From: [Flexibacter] sp. ATCC 35208
GTDB taxonomy: Bacteria > Bacteroidota > Bacteroidia > Chitinophagales > Chitinophagaceae
Reading direction: 5' to 3'
NCBI RefSeq assembly: GCF_001975825.1
Contig: NZ_MTKN01000019.1
Span: 43,252 to 107,185 of the forward strand
Length of the DNA stretch: 63,934 nucleotides
Below the pieces are notes generated by a model. The model made no database searches, was not told the origin of the DNA, and saw only the letters and a program-made list of their open reading frames with translations. Shown one piece after another: positions 18,353 through 25,918 of the stretch (position 1 is the stretch's first letter; every line of letters begins with the position of its first letter). The position numbers and the translations under genes are program-made.

Positions 18353-18895
18353 GTCTGTCCATATCAACTTACTGGTATCAAAGCCGATTTGACGGGCTAT
18401 CTCCAAATAATTTTCTTTAATATGATCCGGAATTGTCGTCTCTCTTGACAGGATCCACATGTAATTGAGATTGTCGCCAGCAACCAGTGCATACTGGTAG
18501 TCAGCATCCAGGGCGATCACATTATAGCCCGCATAGAATGGACCAAAGAAAGAGACTTTCAGCCGGCCTTCTTCCGGACTATTTACAAATCTGGCCTTCC
18601 CCACACTTTCCTTCCATTCCTGGCTTTGATAATTAAAACCCTTATTATCTACCCGGATGCTGCCATTCTCATTCTTACTGTAAGTGGCGGTCACATTGTT
18701 CAGGTTTTTTTCGAATTTATAGTCCAGCCGGGCTATTTCGTACCATTTGCCCAGGTACTTTTCGGCATCAAAAGGGCTGACTGCTTTAGCACCACGGGGA
18801 ATAGATACACTGGTCACTGATTTATAAAAGATCAGACCGGCGGCGATACCTGCACCTGCCAGCAGCGCGATGGGGAATTTTTGAGGTTTTGACAT
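18332..18895 (-). CDS. Lipocalin family protein (Blc-like)
   Basis: The 187-residue protein has an N-terminal membrane anchor or signal helix (FPIALLAGAGIAAGLIFY), then the lipocalin signature AEKYLGKWYEIARLDYKFEK and the barrel strands ending WILSRETTIPDHIKENYL. Bacterial lipocalins bind lipids or other small hydrophobic molecules in the envelope. No lipobox Cys is seen, unlike E. coli Blc, so it is probably anchored by the helix. The start at 18895 excludes a poor upstream extension. Its last codons belong to the outer arm of the nested inverted repeat. Confidence 0.88.
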   Translation of the reverse strand: MSKPQKFPIALLAGAGIAAGLIFYKSVTSVSIPRGAKAVSPFDAEKYLGKWYEIARLDYKFEKNLNNVTATYSKNENGSIRVDNKGFNYQSQEWKESVGKARFVNSPEEGRLKVSFFGPFYAGYNVIALDADYQYALVAGDNLNYMWILSRETTIPDHIKENYLEIARQIGFDTSKLIWTDHSEAIA

Positions 18896-18951
18896 ATCAT
18901 ATTGAATTGAGTATAGAAGGTAAATCAAAATCGGTGCCTGCTTTAGGGCAT

Positions 18952-19066
18952 AAAAAAAGGGCCCGTCTCAAAACTTCGAGACGGGCCCTTTTTATTCGGG
19001 TACCAGAAGGAGAGAATTTCGTTCATGCCATTCTCATGGCCTTCCTGTTACTTAGGAATATCCCCT
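18952..19066 (-). ncRNA. Dispersed hairpin/leader element, copy A
   Basis: Read on the minus strand, it begins just after the SusD stop (19085) with an AAAAGGGGAT-like run, then the 25-nt block 19030-19054 that is identical in all three copies and contains ACAGGAAGGCCATGAGAAT, then GGTACCCGAATAAA, then a 16-bp hairpin (18954-18993; stem GGGCCCGTCTC, loop GAAGTTTT). The micro-ORF starting at 19037 stops after four codons in this copy. It could be a 3'-UTR module with terminator, an independent small RNA, or a small mobile repeat. Confidence 0.6.
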
Positions 19067-19084
19067 TTTAAGAAAATGAAAAAT

Positions 19085-20611
19085 TTACCAATTGCTATTC
19101 TGTACCATCTCCGGATTTGAGTTCACCTCATCCTGTGGTATCGGGAAGAAATCATGCTTGGGTGTTACGAAGTAGATCTTACCCACCTTATCACTATTCG
19201 CTATCTCATCTTTCAATAACCCCCAGCGTTGTAAATCATAAAACCGCTGTCCCTCTCTTGCAAATTCCAGGAATCGCTGATGCCTTATTTCTTTCATCAT
19301 GGCCGTTTGATCCATGCCAGTGGTCAGTGCCGGCAAACTTGCACGGCTGCGTACTTGTGTGATATAAGCATACGCATCTTCCGGTCTGCCCTGCATGGTC
19401 ACACTCTCTGATAACAGGAGTAATACATCTGCATAGCGCAGCGCTTTTTCATTGATATCCGATGTATAATCCGATGCACCACTGCTACCTGACAGTTCAT
19501 TTGTCTGGTTATAGTTCTGGTATTTCTTATAATAAGATTTGAAGCCAAATGGCAATGTATAAGCAGAAAATGGCTTCTGATAAAATGTAGCCCCCGGATA
19601 ATTCCAGAATAAGGTAGCATACATTCTTGGATCAAAATCCCCTGCTGTGGTCTTTTCATTCTGAAACTCATTGAAGAGTTTATCGGTAGGCGCCACTTCA
19701 AACCAGCCACTCGCCTCTGAAGGAGCAAACTCCTGTGCAGTGGTTACACCCAGGCTCTCATTGGAATTTTCTCCGGCCCAAGGATTGGTACCACCCACAT
19801 CTGCCAGCTGGATTTCAAATAATGATTCTACATTATTATCATGGGCAGCAATAAAGTTGTCGCCATAGTCCGGCATCAGCTGATACGTATAAGGCGCTGT
19901 GGTCAGTTGTTTCAATGTGCTTTCTGCATTGGCCCAGTCTTTTGTATACACATATGATTTGCCCAGGAAACCCAGTGCAGCGCCTTTGGTAGCACGGCCT
20001 GTATTGCTGGCGTCGTAGGACAAAGGCAGGTCTGCTGCGGCTTCAGTAAAATCTTTGATCACCTGTGCCCATACATCTGCAGCTGGAGATTTCGCTACGA
20101 AATACTCTGCTGTAGATGCAGGTATCGTAGTACGGAGCGGCACATCGCCATAGTTGATGACTAAGATATATTCATTCAACCCTCTTAGAAACTTTGCTTC
20201 TGCAATGTAGGCCTTCTTTGCATCGTCTGTGAGGCCACTTACATTATCGATATTTGCGAGGATCTGGTTAGCACGGAAGATGGCACGATAGGCAACATTC
20301 CATACATTGGTCGATGCCGAGTTGTCAGGGGTATTGGTGAAAGTAGACAACTGGTACAGGTAACTTACATCATTCCTGATAAAGAAGTCGTCGCCCCTGC
20401 CATTGGAGAGTTCAACGCCTCTTACCCCCCAGAAACCGCCGTCTACATTTCTGAACAGGGCATAAGTAGCGGCCAGTGCGCTTTTAACATCGTCCTCTGT
20501 TTTCCAGTAAGTTTCGGTGGTAGTTTGATTTGGATTCGTTAGTTCCAGTGAGCTCTTCGAACAGCTGGCCAGTAGCACGGCTGCAAGAAGGATATATAAT
20601 AGCTTTTTCAT
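19085..20611 (-). CDS. SusD/RagB-family lipoprotein
   Basis: The 508-residue SusD homologue begins MKKLLYILLAAVLLASCSKS with the lipobox Cys at 17. SusD features include AEAKFLRGLNEYILVINYGD, VPLRTT and RFLEFAREGQRFYDLQRWG. It would bind a glycan or other nutrient at the surface, but its partner SusC gene directly upstream has lost most of its length, so unless another SusC takes over, this protein is orphaned. The reading frame itself is intact. Element copy A follows its stop. Confidence 0.93.
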   Translation of the reverse strand: MKKLLYILLAAVLLASCSKSSLELTNPNQTTTETYWKTEDDVKSALAATYALFRNVDGGFWGVRGVELSNGRGDDFFIRNDVSYLYQLSTFTNTPDNSASTNVWNVAYRAIFRANQILANIDNVSGLTDDAKKAYIAEAKFLRGLNEYILVINYGDVPLRTTIPASTAEYFVAKSPAADVWAQVIKDFTEAAADLPLSYDASNTGRATKGAALGFLGKSYVYTKDWANAESTLKQLTTAPYTYQLMPDYGDNFIAAHDNNVESLFEIQLADVGGTNPWAGENSNESLGVTTAQEFAPSEASGWFEVAPTDKLFNEFQNEKTTAGDFDPRMYATLFWNYPGATFYQKPFSAYTLPFGFKSYYKKYQNYNQTNELSGSSGASDYTSDINEKALRYADVLLLLSESVTMQGRPEDAYAYITQVRSRASLPALTTGMDQTAMMKEIRHQRFLEFAREGQRFYDLQRWGLLKDEIANSDKVGKIYFVTPKHDFFPIPQDEVNSNPEMVQNSNW

Positions 20612-20634
20612 AATGGTGTCGTTGTTTAGATGAA

Positions 20635-21518
20635 TTAGAAGGATAATTGGATACCGGCAGAGAATACGCGGGCCAGCGGATACGCCACGTGACCATAATC
20701 TACGCCTCTGTCAAGGATGCTGCCGGAACGACCAATGTCTGCATTGAAACCACTATAGCGTGTGAGGGTAAATAGATTGTCTGCACTGAGATACGCCCTT
20801 ACCGAAGTCGTGTGTAGTCTGGCATTCAGACTCTCAGGGATGGTATATCCCAGTTGCAGGGTCTTCATCCTGAAATAGGTGCCGCTCTCCAGGAAGCGGG
20901 AAGAAGTTTGCGCGTTCAGGTTAGGATCGTCTATCACCGCTCTTGGCATATTGGTATGGTGTTCTGGTGTCCATGCCTGCAGCGTTGTTTTTGCATAGTT
21001 GTATTCCAGGTTCATACCTTCCATATCCTGTCTTACACCGTTGTAAATCTTATTGCCTGATACACCCTGCATGTAGATGTTCAGGTCAAAGTGAAATGCG
21101 GAGAGGTTCAGACCTACACCGTATTCAAAATCAGGGAACGGACTGCCCATGTGTACACGGTCGGCACTGCTGATAATACCGTCGCCATTGGCATCCAGGA
21201 ATTTGATGTCACCGGGTGCAGCATAAGGTTGTATCAGGGTACCATTTTTATCCTTGTAGGCATTGATCTCGTCCTGCGATTGGAAGATGCCCAGTGTTTT
21301 GATCAGGTAAAAGCCTGTCACTTCGCCACCGGCTTCTGTCAGTGTAGAGGAAGCGCCATGATGGGTGGGCTGGCCGCCTTAAAAACCGGGCTTTTTGTTT
21401 CGGCGTCTGTGATCTGGCCGGTGATCTTTTTCTGGGCACTGGCCAGAAACGGGAAAAGCAACAGCAGAAATAGAATAGGAGTTTTGCGCCTGGTCAGGCG
21501 CAGCTGGCTGTTTGTCAT
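20635..21518 (-). pseudogene. SusC/RagA receptor with large internal deletion
   Basis: The gene opens at 21518 with a normal signal peptide and the first strand of the regulatory-like domain (SAQKKITGQITDAETKSP) and closes with a normal SusC C-terminus (GFYLIKTLGIFQSQDEINAY, ..RVFSAGIQLSF, stop at 20635). The roughly 700 residues that normally lie between are missing. The junction near 21370-21385 is out of frame: the N-terminal frame meets TGA just after it, and the C-terminal frame has TAA just before it. No TonB-dependent transport is possible from this gene. The SusD partner begins 24 bases downstream and remains intact. Confidence 0.85.
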
Positions 21519-21928
21519 AAGGGAATTTAATTTAATTGATGAATTGGTTACAGTTGAATATCCTCCATCCCACTGAGGGTTAGTCAGGGTTTATTGATTG
21601 CGCGTTGTTACATGGAATAATAGATGTACAATTGACACTTCAACAATGTAGATATATTTTTTTAAAATCAAAAACCCCACCTTTTTTTGGGGAGGTGGGG
21701 TTTTGGTATGAGCAACCAGTTGGGGAGGCCCAGTGTCCTGCCTGGGTATCTTAAGTATACAGGCAACCCCAGGCACCGGCCAGTTGTCTGAAAACACGAT
21801 TTTAGTAGCATTATCAAAATGATAATCTACCGTTATTGTAGGATAATGTTTTTAAAAACAATGATCCATAGGTAATTTGGAATTACCCATAGAAGAATAT
21901 TTGAGAATCATTTAGACAAGAAAATCAG
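21519..21928. other. 410-bp gap upstream of the broken susC
   Basis: Holds no gene I can support. It contains the LuxR-gene terminator (21671-21704) and, nearer the LuxR stop, a short palindrome GGTAATT-TGG-AATTACC at about 21872-21888. The promoter of the former SusCD pair probably lies in 21519-21660, but I cannot place a clear TAnnTTTG box. Confidence 0.5.
21671..21704 (-). terminator. Terminator downstream of the LuxR-type regulator
   Basis: AAAACCCCACCT and AGGTGGGGTTTT form a perfect 12-bp stem with a 10-nt loop, flanked by A/T runs on both sides, so it can act in either direction. Confidence 0.75.
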
Positions 21929-22567
21929 TTATTGGTAGAACATTTTGAAGAGTTCTGATTTGGTTTTGATACCTAGTTTGTAGAATATGTTTTTCATGTG
22001 GTATTGTATAGTATTCAAACTTAAGTTCAGTTTTGCTGCGATCGATTTATAAGGCAACCCTTCCAGTACAAGATCCGTGATTTCCTTTTCTTTCTTAGTC
22101 AGGTTTGTTTGTGGTATGGGCTTTTCTCCTTTATTGCGATAGAGCAAATACCGAAACAGCTGCTGACTCACCACAGGCTGATCATATTCCAGCATATGCA
22201 CCAGTTTGCGGGTGATATTGTGGAAGAGGTCCGTCTTTAAGATGTATCCATCAGCTCCTTTATCAAAAGCCTGCTGTATCACCTGTGGATCTTCATCAGC
22301 CGTCATCACCACAATCAGCATAGCTGGTTGCAAAGACTTCAGCACCTTGATATCGTCTATTTGTTGTTGTGTGCCCGGGGGCATACCCAATAATAACAGG
22401 TGTGGTTGTTGCTGTAAAAAGCTTTGTGCTGCTGTTGTGGTAGCGGTGTGTAAACATACAGAAAGGTCTGTATGACGTGAAATGTTCAGGACCAGTTCAT
22501 GGCGGTAATTCGTATCTTCTTCGATTACCCCTATTTTGAACCTTAGGGACATTGACTGTTGAATCAT
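21929..22567 (-). CDS. LuxR/NarL-type regulator with degenerate receiver
   Basis: The 212-residue protein has a receiver-like N-terminal domain and a LuxR-type HTH (LTKKEKEITDLVLEGLPYKS, then LNLSLNTIQYHMKNIFYKLG). In the receiver, the acidic pocket IGVIEED and the Lys site (LKTD) are present, but the position of the phosphorylated Asp reads HLLLLGMPPG, with Gly where Asp is expected. It may therefore act independently of phosphorylation or sense something else. No histidine kinase is adjacent. The start could be 22552 (MSLRF) instead of 22567. Confidence 0.8.
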   Translation of the reverse strand: MIQQSMSLRFKIGVIEEDTNYRHELVLNISRHTDLSVCLHTATTTAAQSFLQQQPHLLLLGMPPGTQQQIDDIKVLKSLQPAMLIVVMTADEDPQVIQQAFDKGADGYILKTDLFHNITRKLVHMLEYDQPVVSQQLFRYLLYRNKGEKPIPQTNLTKKEKEITDLVLEGLPYKSIAAKLNLSLNTIQYHMKNIFYKLGIKTKSELFKMFYQ

Positions 22568-22656
22568 TCGTGTAATAATTGAGGGTTTCCTTTTTAGGGC
22601 CTGGTTATGGCGGCAAATATCAGATTTTCTCCAGAATTGACCTATACTTTTATTTT

Positions 22657-22767
22657 ATGAATAGTACCTGTATTCGTTATATTATATTTGCGCTAATCAT
22701 ATTTGCCATCGTTTGCAGCATCGGCATATATCACCTGATCACGCATACAGCCATTCCTAACTACTAG
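22657..22767 (+). CDS. Possible 36-residue single-helix membrane protein
   Basis: The frame MNSTCIRYIIFALIIFAIVC and on to ..THTAIPNY encodes one strong hydrophobic helix and ends three bases before the EamA transporter start, so it could be translated ahead of it or serve as a coupled leader. No homologue is known to me and it may be chance, but helix quality and position support it. Confidence 0.4.
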   Translation: MNSTCIRYIIFALIIFAIVCSIGIYHLITHTAIPNY

Positions 22768-22770
22768 TTT

Positions 22771-23184
22771 ATGTGGAGATATTATGCATTGCTATCTGCA
22801 CTTTTTGCAGGATTGACGGCCGTACTGGCCAAGTTTGGATTACAGGGCATCAGCAGCAACGTAGCTACGGCTATCCGTACTGTAGTGATCCTGATCATTG
22901 CATGGGGGATTGTGTTTGCTGGAGGCGAAGCGAAGGACCTGCAGGCCCTGACCCGGAAGCACCTCTTGTTTTTAACCCTGAGTGGCATGGCCACTGGTCT
23001 CTCCTGGATTTTTTATTTTAAGGCCCTCTCGACCGGCCCTGTTTCCAAAGTGGCCCCTATAGACAAGTTAAGTGTCGCAATTGCCATTGCTCTCTCTGCT
23101 ATTTTTCTCAAAGAAAGTCTGGATTATAAAACTATTGCCGGCGCCTTACTGATTATGGCAGGTACGTTTGTGTTGATTCGTTAA
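22771..23184 (+). CDS. EamA-domain transporter (single-domain DMT)
   Basis: The 137-residue protein has four or five hydrophobic helices and one EamA unit, with ALFAGLTAVLAKFGLQGISS near the start and KVAPIDKLSVAIAIALSAIF near the end. These half-size drug/metabolite-type transporters work as dimers; the cargo is unknown. The last 32 bases overlap the convergent histidine kinase gene. Confidence 0.85.
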   Translation: MWRYYALLSALFAGLTAVLAKFGLQGISSNVATAIRTVVILIIAWGIVFAGGEAKDLQALTRKHLLFLTLSGMATGLSWIFYFKALSTGPVSKVAPIDKLSVAIAIALSAIFLKESLDYKTIAGALLIMAGTFVLIR

Positions 23185-24421
23185 TAAAGATAATAGTGAA
23201 TATATGTAAGTCGTCCTTATAATCATAATCTACTTTGAACCCGTTGGCTGTACAGATCTGGTGAATCACCGCCAGTCCAAGCCCATTACTGGTACTATTG
23301 TTGGAAGGATTGTAAAATCGCTGGAACAGGTGCTTATGGTTCAATGGTGCAGGATGACCGGTATTTTTAATACAAAGCCGCTGCTGGCTTAAAGTGATTA
23401 GAATATTCCCGTTTTCATAGTTATGTCGGGTCGCGTTGCTGAACAGGTTATTGAGCAGCAATTCAATCAGCTCCTTATTAGCATGTAACTGAACGGCCTT
23501 TACGTCCAGTGAGATATTCAGGGATTTATCCTGCCAGATCTCTACAAACTGTGCGGCCTTTTGTTGTACGATCTGTGTCAGGTCTACAATAGATTTATTG
23601 TCAAATTGCTCGTTTTCTATTTTGGTGAGCAACAGGAGGGACTGGTTCATGCGGGCCAGTCTGTCGAGCGCCTCAGAGGCACTTTGCAGGGCGTTAAACT
23701 GGTATTCAGTCAGGTTCTCACCCTGCATCATCATTTCCAGTTTGGACCGGATTATAGCGAGGGGCGTTTGCAATTCATGGGAGGCATTTTCAGTAAATTC
23801 CTTTAATCTTTCATAATCCTGTATGGCTTTGGTCGTAGTACGATCCAGGATACTGTTCATAAACGTGAATTCGTCGATGGTACTGGCAGGCAATATCAAT
23901 GGTTCCCGGTCATTTACTTTGAATCGTTGTAACAGATCCAGGGAGGTATAGAATGGCTGCCAGAGTTTTCTGAGGATGGTAGCATTAATAACGACCGTCA
24001 ATAACAGGACGAGTAAGATTGTACAAAAAGTAATCGCGAAAACCGTTCTGGTAATGTGCTCTGTCGCTTCCAGTGACTTCCTCACTTTTACATTATACCA
24101 TTCGCCGCCAGCCTGAATAGAAAAAGATAACTGCCGGTAGTCCTCATTATGATCTACTTCGACGGTTTTGAATTTTTCTTTCTCATAAGGCTTTTTCGTC
24201 TTTTCTATGATGGTCTCCTGGTCTTTCACTTCCACGGGAGTGAAGAGCATGTTATGGAGTGCCACATAATTAGTGATTTCCCGCTGTTCGATCCGCAGGT
24301 CCTCATCCATCTGCTTTAATAAGGTCAGGTGGAGGGCGAAGAAAAATGCGATACCGGAAAGCAGGAAGATCACAATGGTGGATACCAGGTTAATACGGTT
24401 ATACCGGGTCAGTAATTTCAT
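23153..24421 (-). CDS. Sensor histidine kinase (two-component, OmpR partner)
   Basis: The 422-residue kinase has a membrane helix (IVIFLLSGIAFFFALHLTLL), a periplasmic sensor of about 130 residues, a second helix (ITFCTILLVLLLTVVINATI), a HisKA domain with the phospho-accepting His in ENASHELQTPLAIIRSKLE, and an ATP-binding domain (ELLLNNLFSNATRHNYENG N-box; TSNGLGLAVIHQICTANGF G-box). Its start overlaps the regulator stop by four bases (ATGA), showing translational coupling. The signal is unknown. Confidence 0.92.
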   Translation of the reverse strand: MKLLTRYNRINLVSTIVIFLLSGIAFFFALHLTLLKQMDEDLRIEQREITNYVALHNMLFTPVEVKDQETIIEKTKKPYEKEKFKTVEVDHNEDYRQLSFSIQAGGEWYNVKVRKSLEATEHITRTVFAITFCTILLVLLLTVVINATILRKLWQPFYTSLDLLQRFKVNDREPLILPASTIDEFTFMNSILDRTTTKAIQDYERLKEFTENASHELQTPLAIIRSKLEMMMQGENLTEYQFNALQSASEALDRLARMNQSLLLLTKIENEQFDNKSIVDLTQIVQQKAAQFVEIWQDKSLNISLDVKAVQLHANKELIELLLNNLFSNATRHNYENGNILITLSQQRLCIKNTGHPAPLNHKHLFQRFYNPSNNSTSNGLGLAVIHQICTANGFKVDYDYKDDLHIFTIIFINESTQTYLP

Positions 24422-25095
24422 GACAGGGATAATTTATAGCCCATACCATATACAGACCTGATGTAATCGGGACAACCGGACTGCACCAGCTTTTTGCGGA
24501 GGTTCTTGATGTGACTATAGAGGAAGTCATAACTGCCGGAGAGGTCCATTTCGTCTCCGCAGATATGTTCTGCTATGGCGCTCTTGCTGATCACTTTATT
24601 TTTGTTACTGATAAAGTATAACAGCAAATCGTATTCTTTGCGCGTAAGGTCAATGATATGTTCATTGACAATGGCTGTTTTCTCTCCAAGGTTTAGTTGC
24701 AGCTCTTCGAATGTAATAATATTATTCCCGTTGAAAGATTTGCGCCGGATGATGGCTGCTACACGGGCTGATAACTCAGGGAGGTGAAATGGCTTAGACA
24801 GGTAATCGTCGGCCCCGGCCTTAAGGCCAAACACTTTATCATCCAGGGAATTCCGGGCGGAGATAATCAGCACGCCGTCATTCTTATTATTCCTTTTTAA
24901 TTCCTTCAATAACTCGAGCCCGCTACCACCGGGTAAGTTAATGTCAAGTATGATGCACATATAATCATACAGGGATATCTTTTCCAGGGCGGTATCGAAA
25001 GTATCTGCGACCTCACATAAAAAATTCTCATCAGCCAGGTACTGGCAGATGCTGTCTGATAGATTCTTCTCATCTTCAATAATCAACACTTTCAT
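24418..25095 (-). CDS. OmpR/PhoB-type response regulator
   Basis: The 225-residue regulator has a receiver domain with acidic pair IIEDEKN, phospho-Asp in CIILDINLPGGSGLELLK, and conserved Lys in YLSKPFHLPEL, then a winged-helix domain (LTRKEYDLLLYFISNKNKVI, RKKLVQSG, SVYGMGYKL). It should be phosphorylated by the kinase encoded next. The gene has no obvious target beside it. Confidence 0.93.
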   Translation of the reverse strand: MKVLIIEDEKNLSDSICQYLADENFLCEVADTFDTALEKISLYDYMCIILDINLPGGSGLELLKELKRNNKNDGVLIISARNSLDDKVFGLKAGADDYLSKPFHLPELSARVAAIIRRKSFNGNNIITFEELQLNLGEKTAIVNEHIIDLTRKEYDLLLYFISNKNKVISKSAIAEHICGDEMDLSGSYDFLYSHIKNLRKKLVQSGCPDYIRSVYGMGYKLSLS

Positions 25096-25222
25096 ATGTG
25101 GTGGTTTAGACCTGGGGATAAAAGTATTGTAGAAAACTGTAGAGATTCTGTAGAGACGTGCGTTTATGCATTGTCGTGTTCGCTGGCGCCGGAAGGGAAA
25201 TATCTAACAATCTGGTCGGTCG

Positions 25223-25642
25223 CTATTCAATGTTCCAGGTGTATTTTGTGCCAAAACCAGCGGAGTTGTCCGTCAGTTTCAAAGCAGTAAAGGTAATCAT
25301 CCACAGTGTTTCCTGGTGATGTTTCGCCATCGGAAACTGTTGCATATATACATCCAGCGCTTCCTGTGCGTGCACGATGGTCGCGACAGCCGTATATTGT
25401 AGCCCTTTTAACTGTGCTACGTCAACGGTCTGATCACAGATAGTACCCACTACATGACTGTTTGCCAACATCAATGCACCATGTTTTGTATTGATCTCAG
25501 AAGTCATAAACAGTAACCTTTTCTGCTCATAATCGCATGCGTAGAATAGATTGGCCGCCCAGACATCTCCATTATGAAAGCTGGTAATACTGAGTACATG
25601 GTTGGAACGAATGTAGTTCCAAATGATTGATTCGTGATTCAT
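25223..25642 (-). CDS. Pyridoxamine 5'-phosphate oxidase-like protein (YhbP type)
   Basis: The 139-residue protein has the small split-barrel flavin-binding fold: HVLSITSFHNGDVWAANLFY, RLLFMTSEINTKHGALMLAN and GLQYTAVA. YhbP/UPF0306-like proteins bind FMN or related cofactors, and their reaction is mostly unassigned. It follows a 38-codon ORF by six bases. Confidence 0.78.
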   Translation of the reverse strand: MNHESIIWNYIRSNHVLSITSFHNGDVWAANLFYACDYEQKRLLFMTSEINTKHGALMLANSHVVGTICDQTVDVAQLKGLQYTAVATIVHAQEALDVYMQQFPMAKHHQETLWMITFTALKLTDNSAGFGTKYTWNIE

Positions 25643-25648
25643 AGTTTG

Positions 25649-25765
25649 TTATTTATACCATTCAGTTAGGTAAGGTATCGCATCTATTTCTTTAGACTGT
25701 ACCCTTTGCATTTCTTTTTTCAGGTGCCAGGGTACCGTACAATCAAAGATGTCTACGTCTTCCAT
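25649..25765 (-). CDS. Possible 38-residue protein upstream of the PPOX-like gene
   Basis: An ATG at 25765 opens MEDVDIFDCTVPWHLKKEMQ, ending ..PYLTEWYK. Composition is protein-like (charged and aromatic residues, no low complexity) and the stop is six bases from the next start on the same strand, suggesting co-translation. No family recognised. Confidence 0.45.
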   Translation of the reverse strand: MEDVDIFDCTVPWHLKKEMQRVQSKEIDAIPYLTEWYK

Positions 25766-25918
25766 TTTTCATGATCCAAAGGTCGGAACAAGCCAGCAGA
25801 CTGTTAAGGACTAAAGTGCGAAAAAATAGGATTTTTCGAACATGTACACTTTTGGGTAATATTTTATATCTTTTGACCTCATTTATTTCATGCACGTTAT
25901 ACTCAGATCACGATTTTT

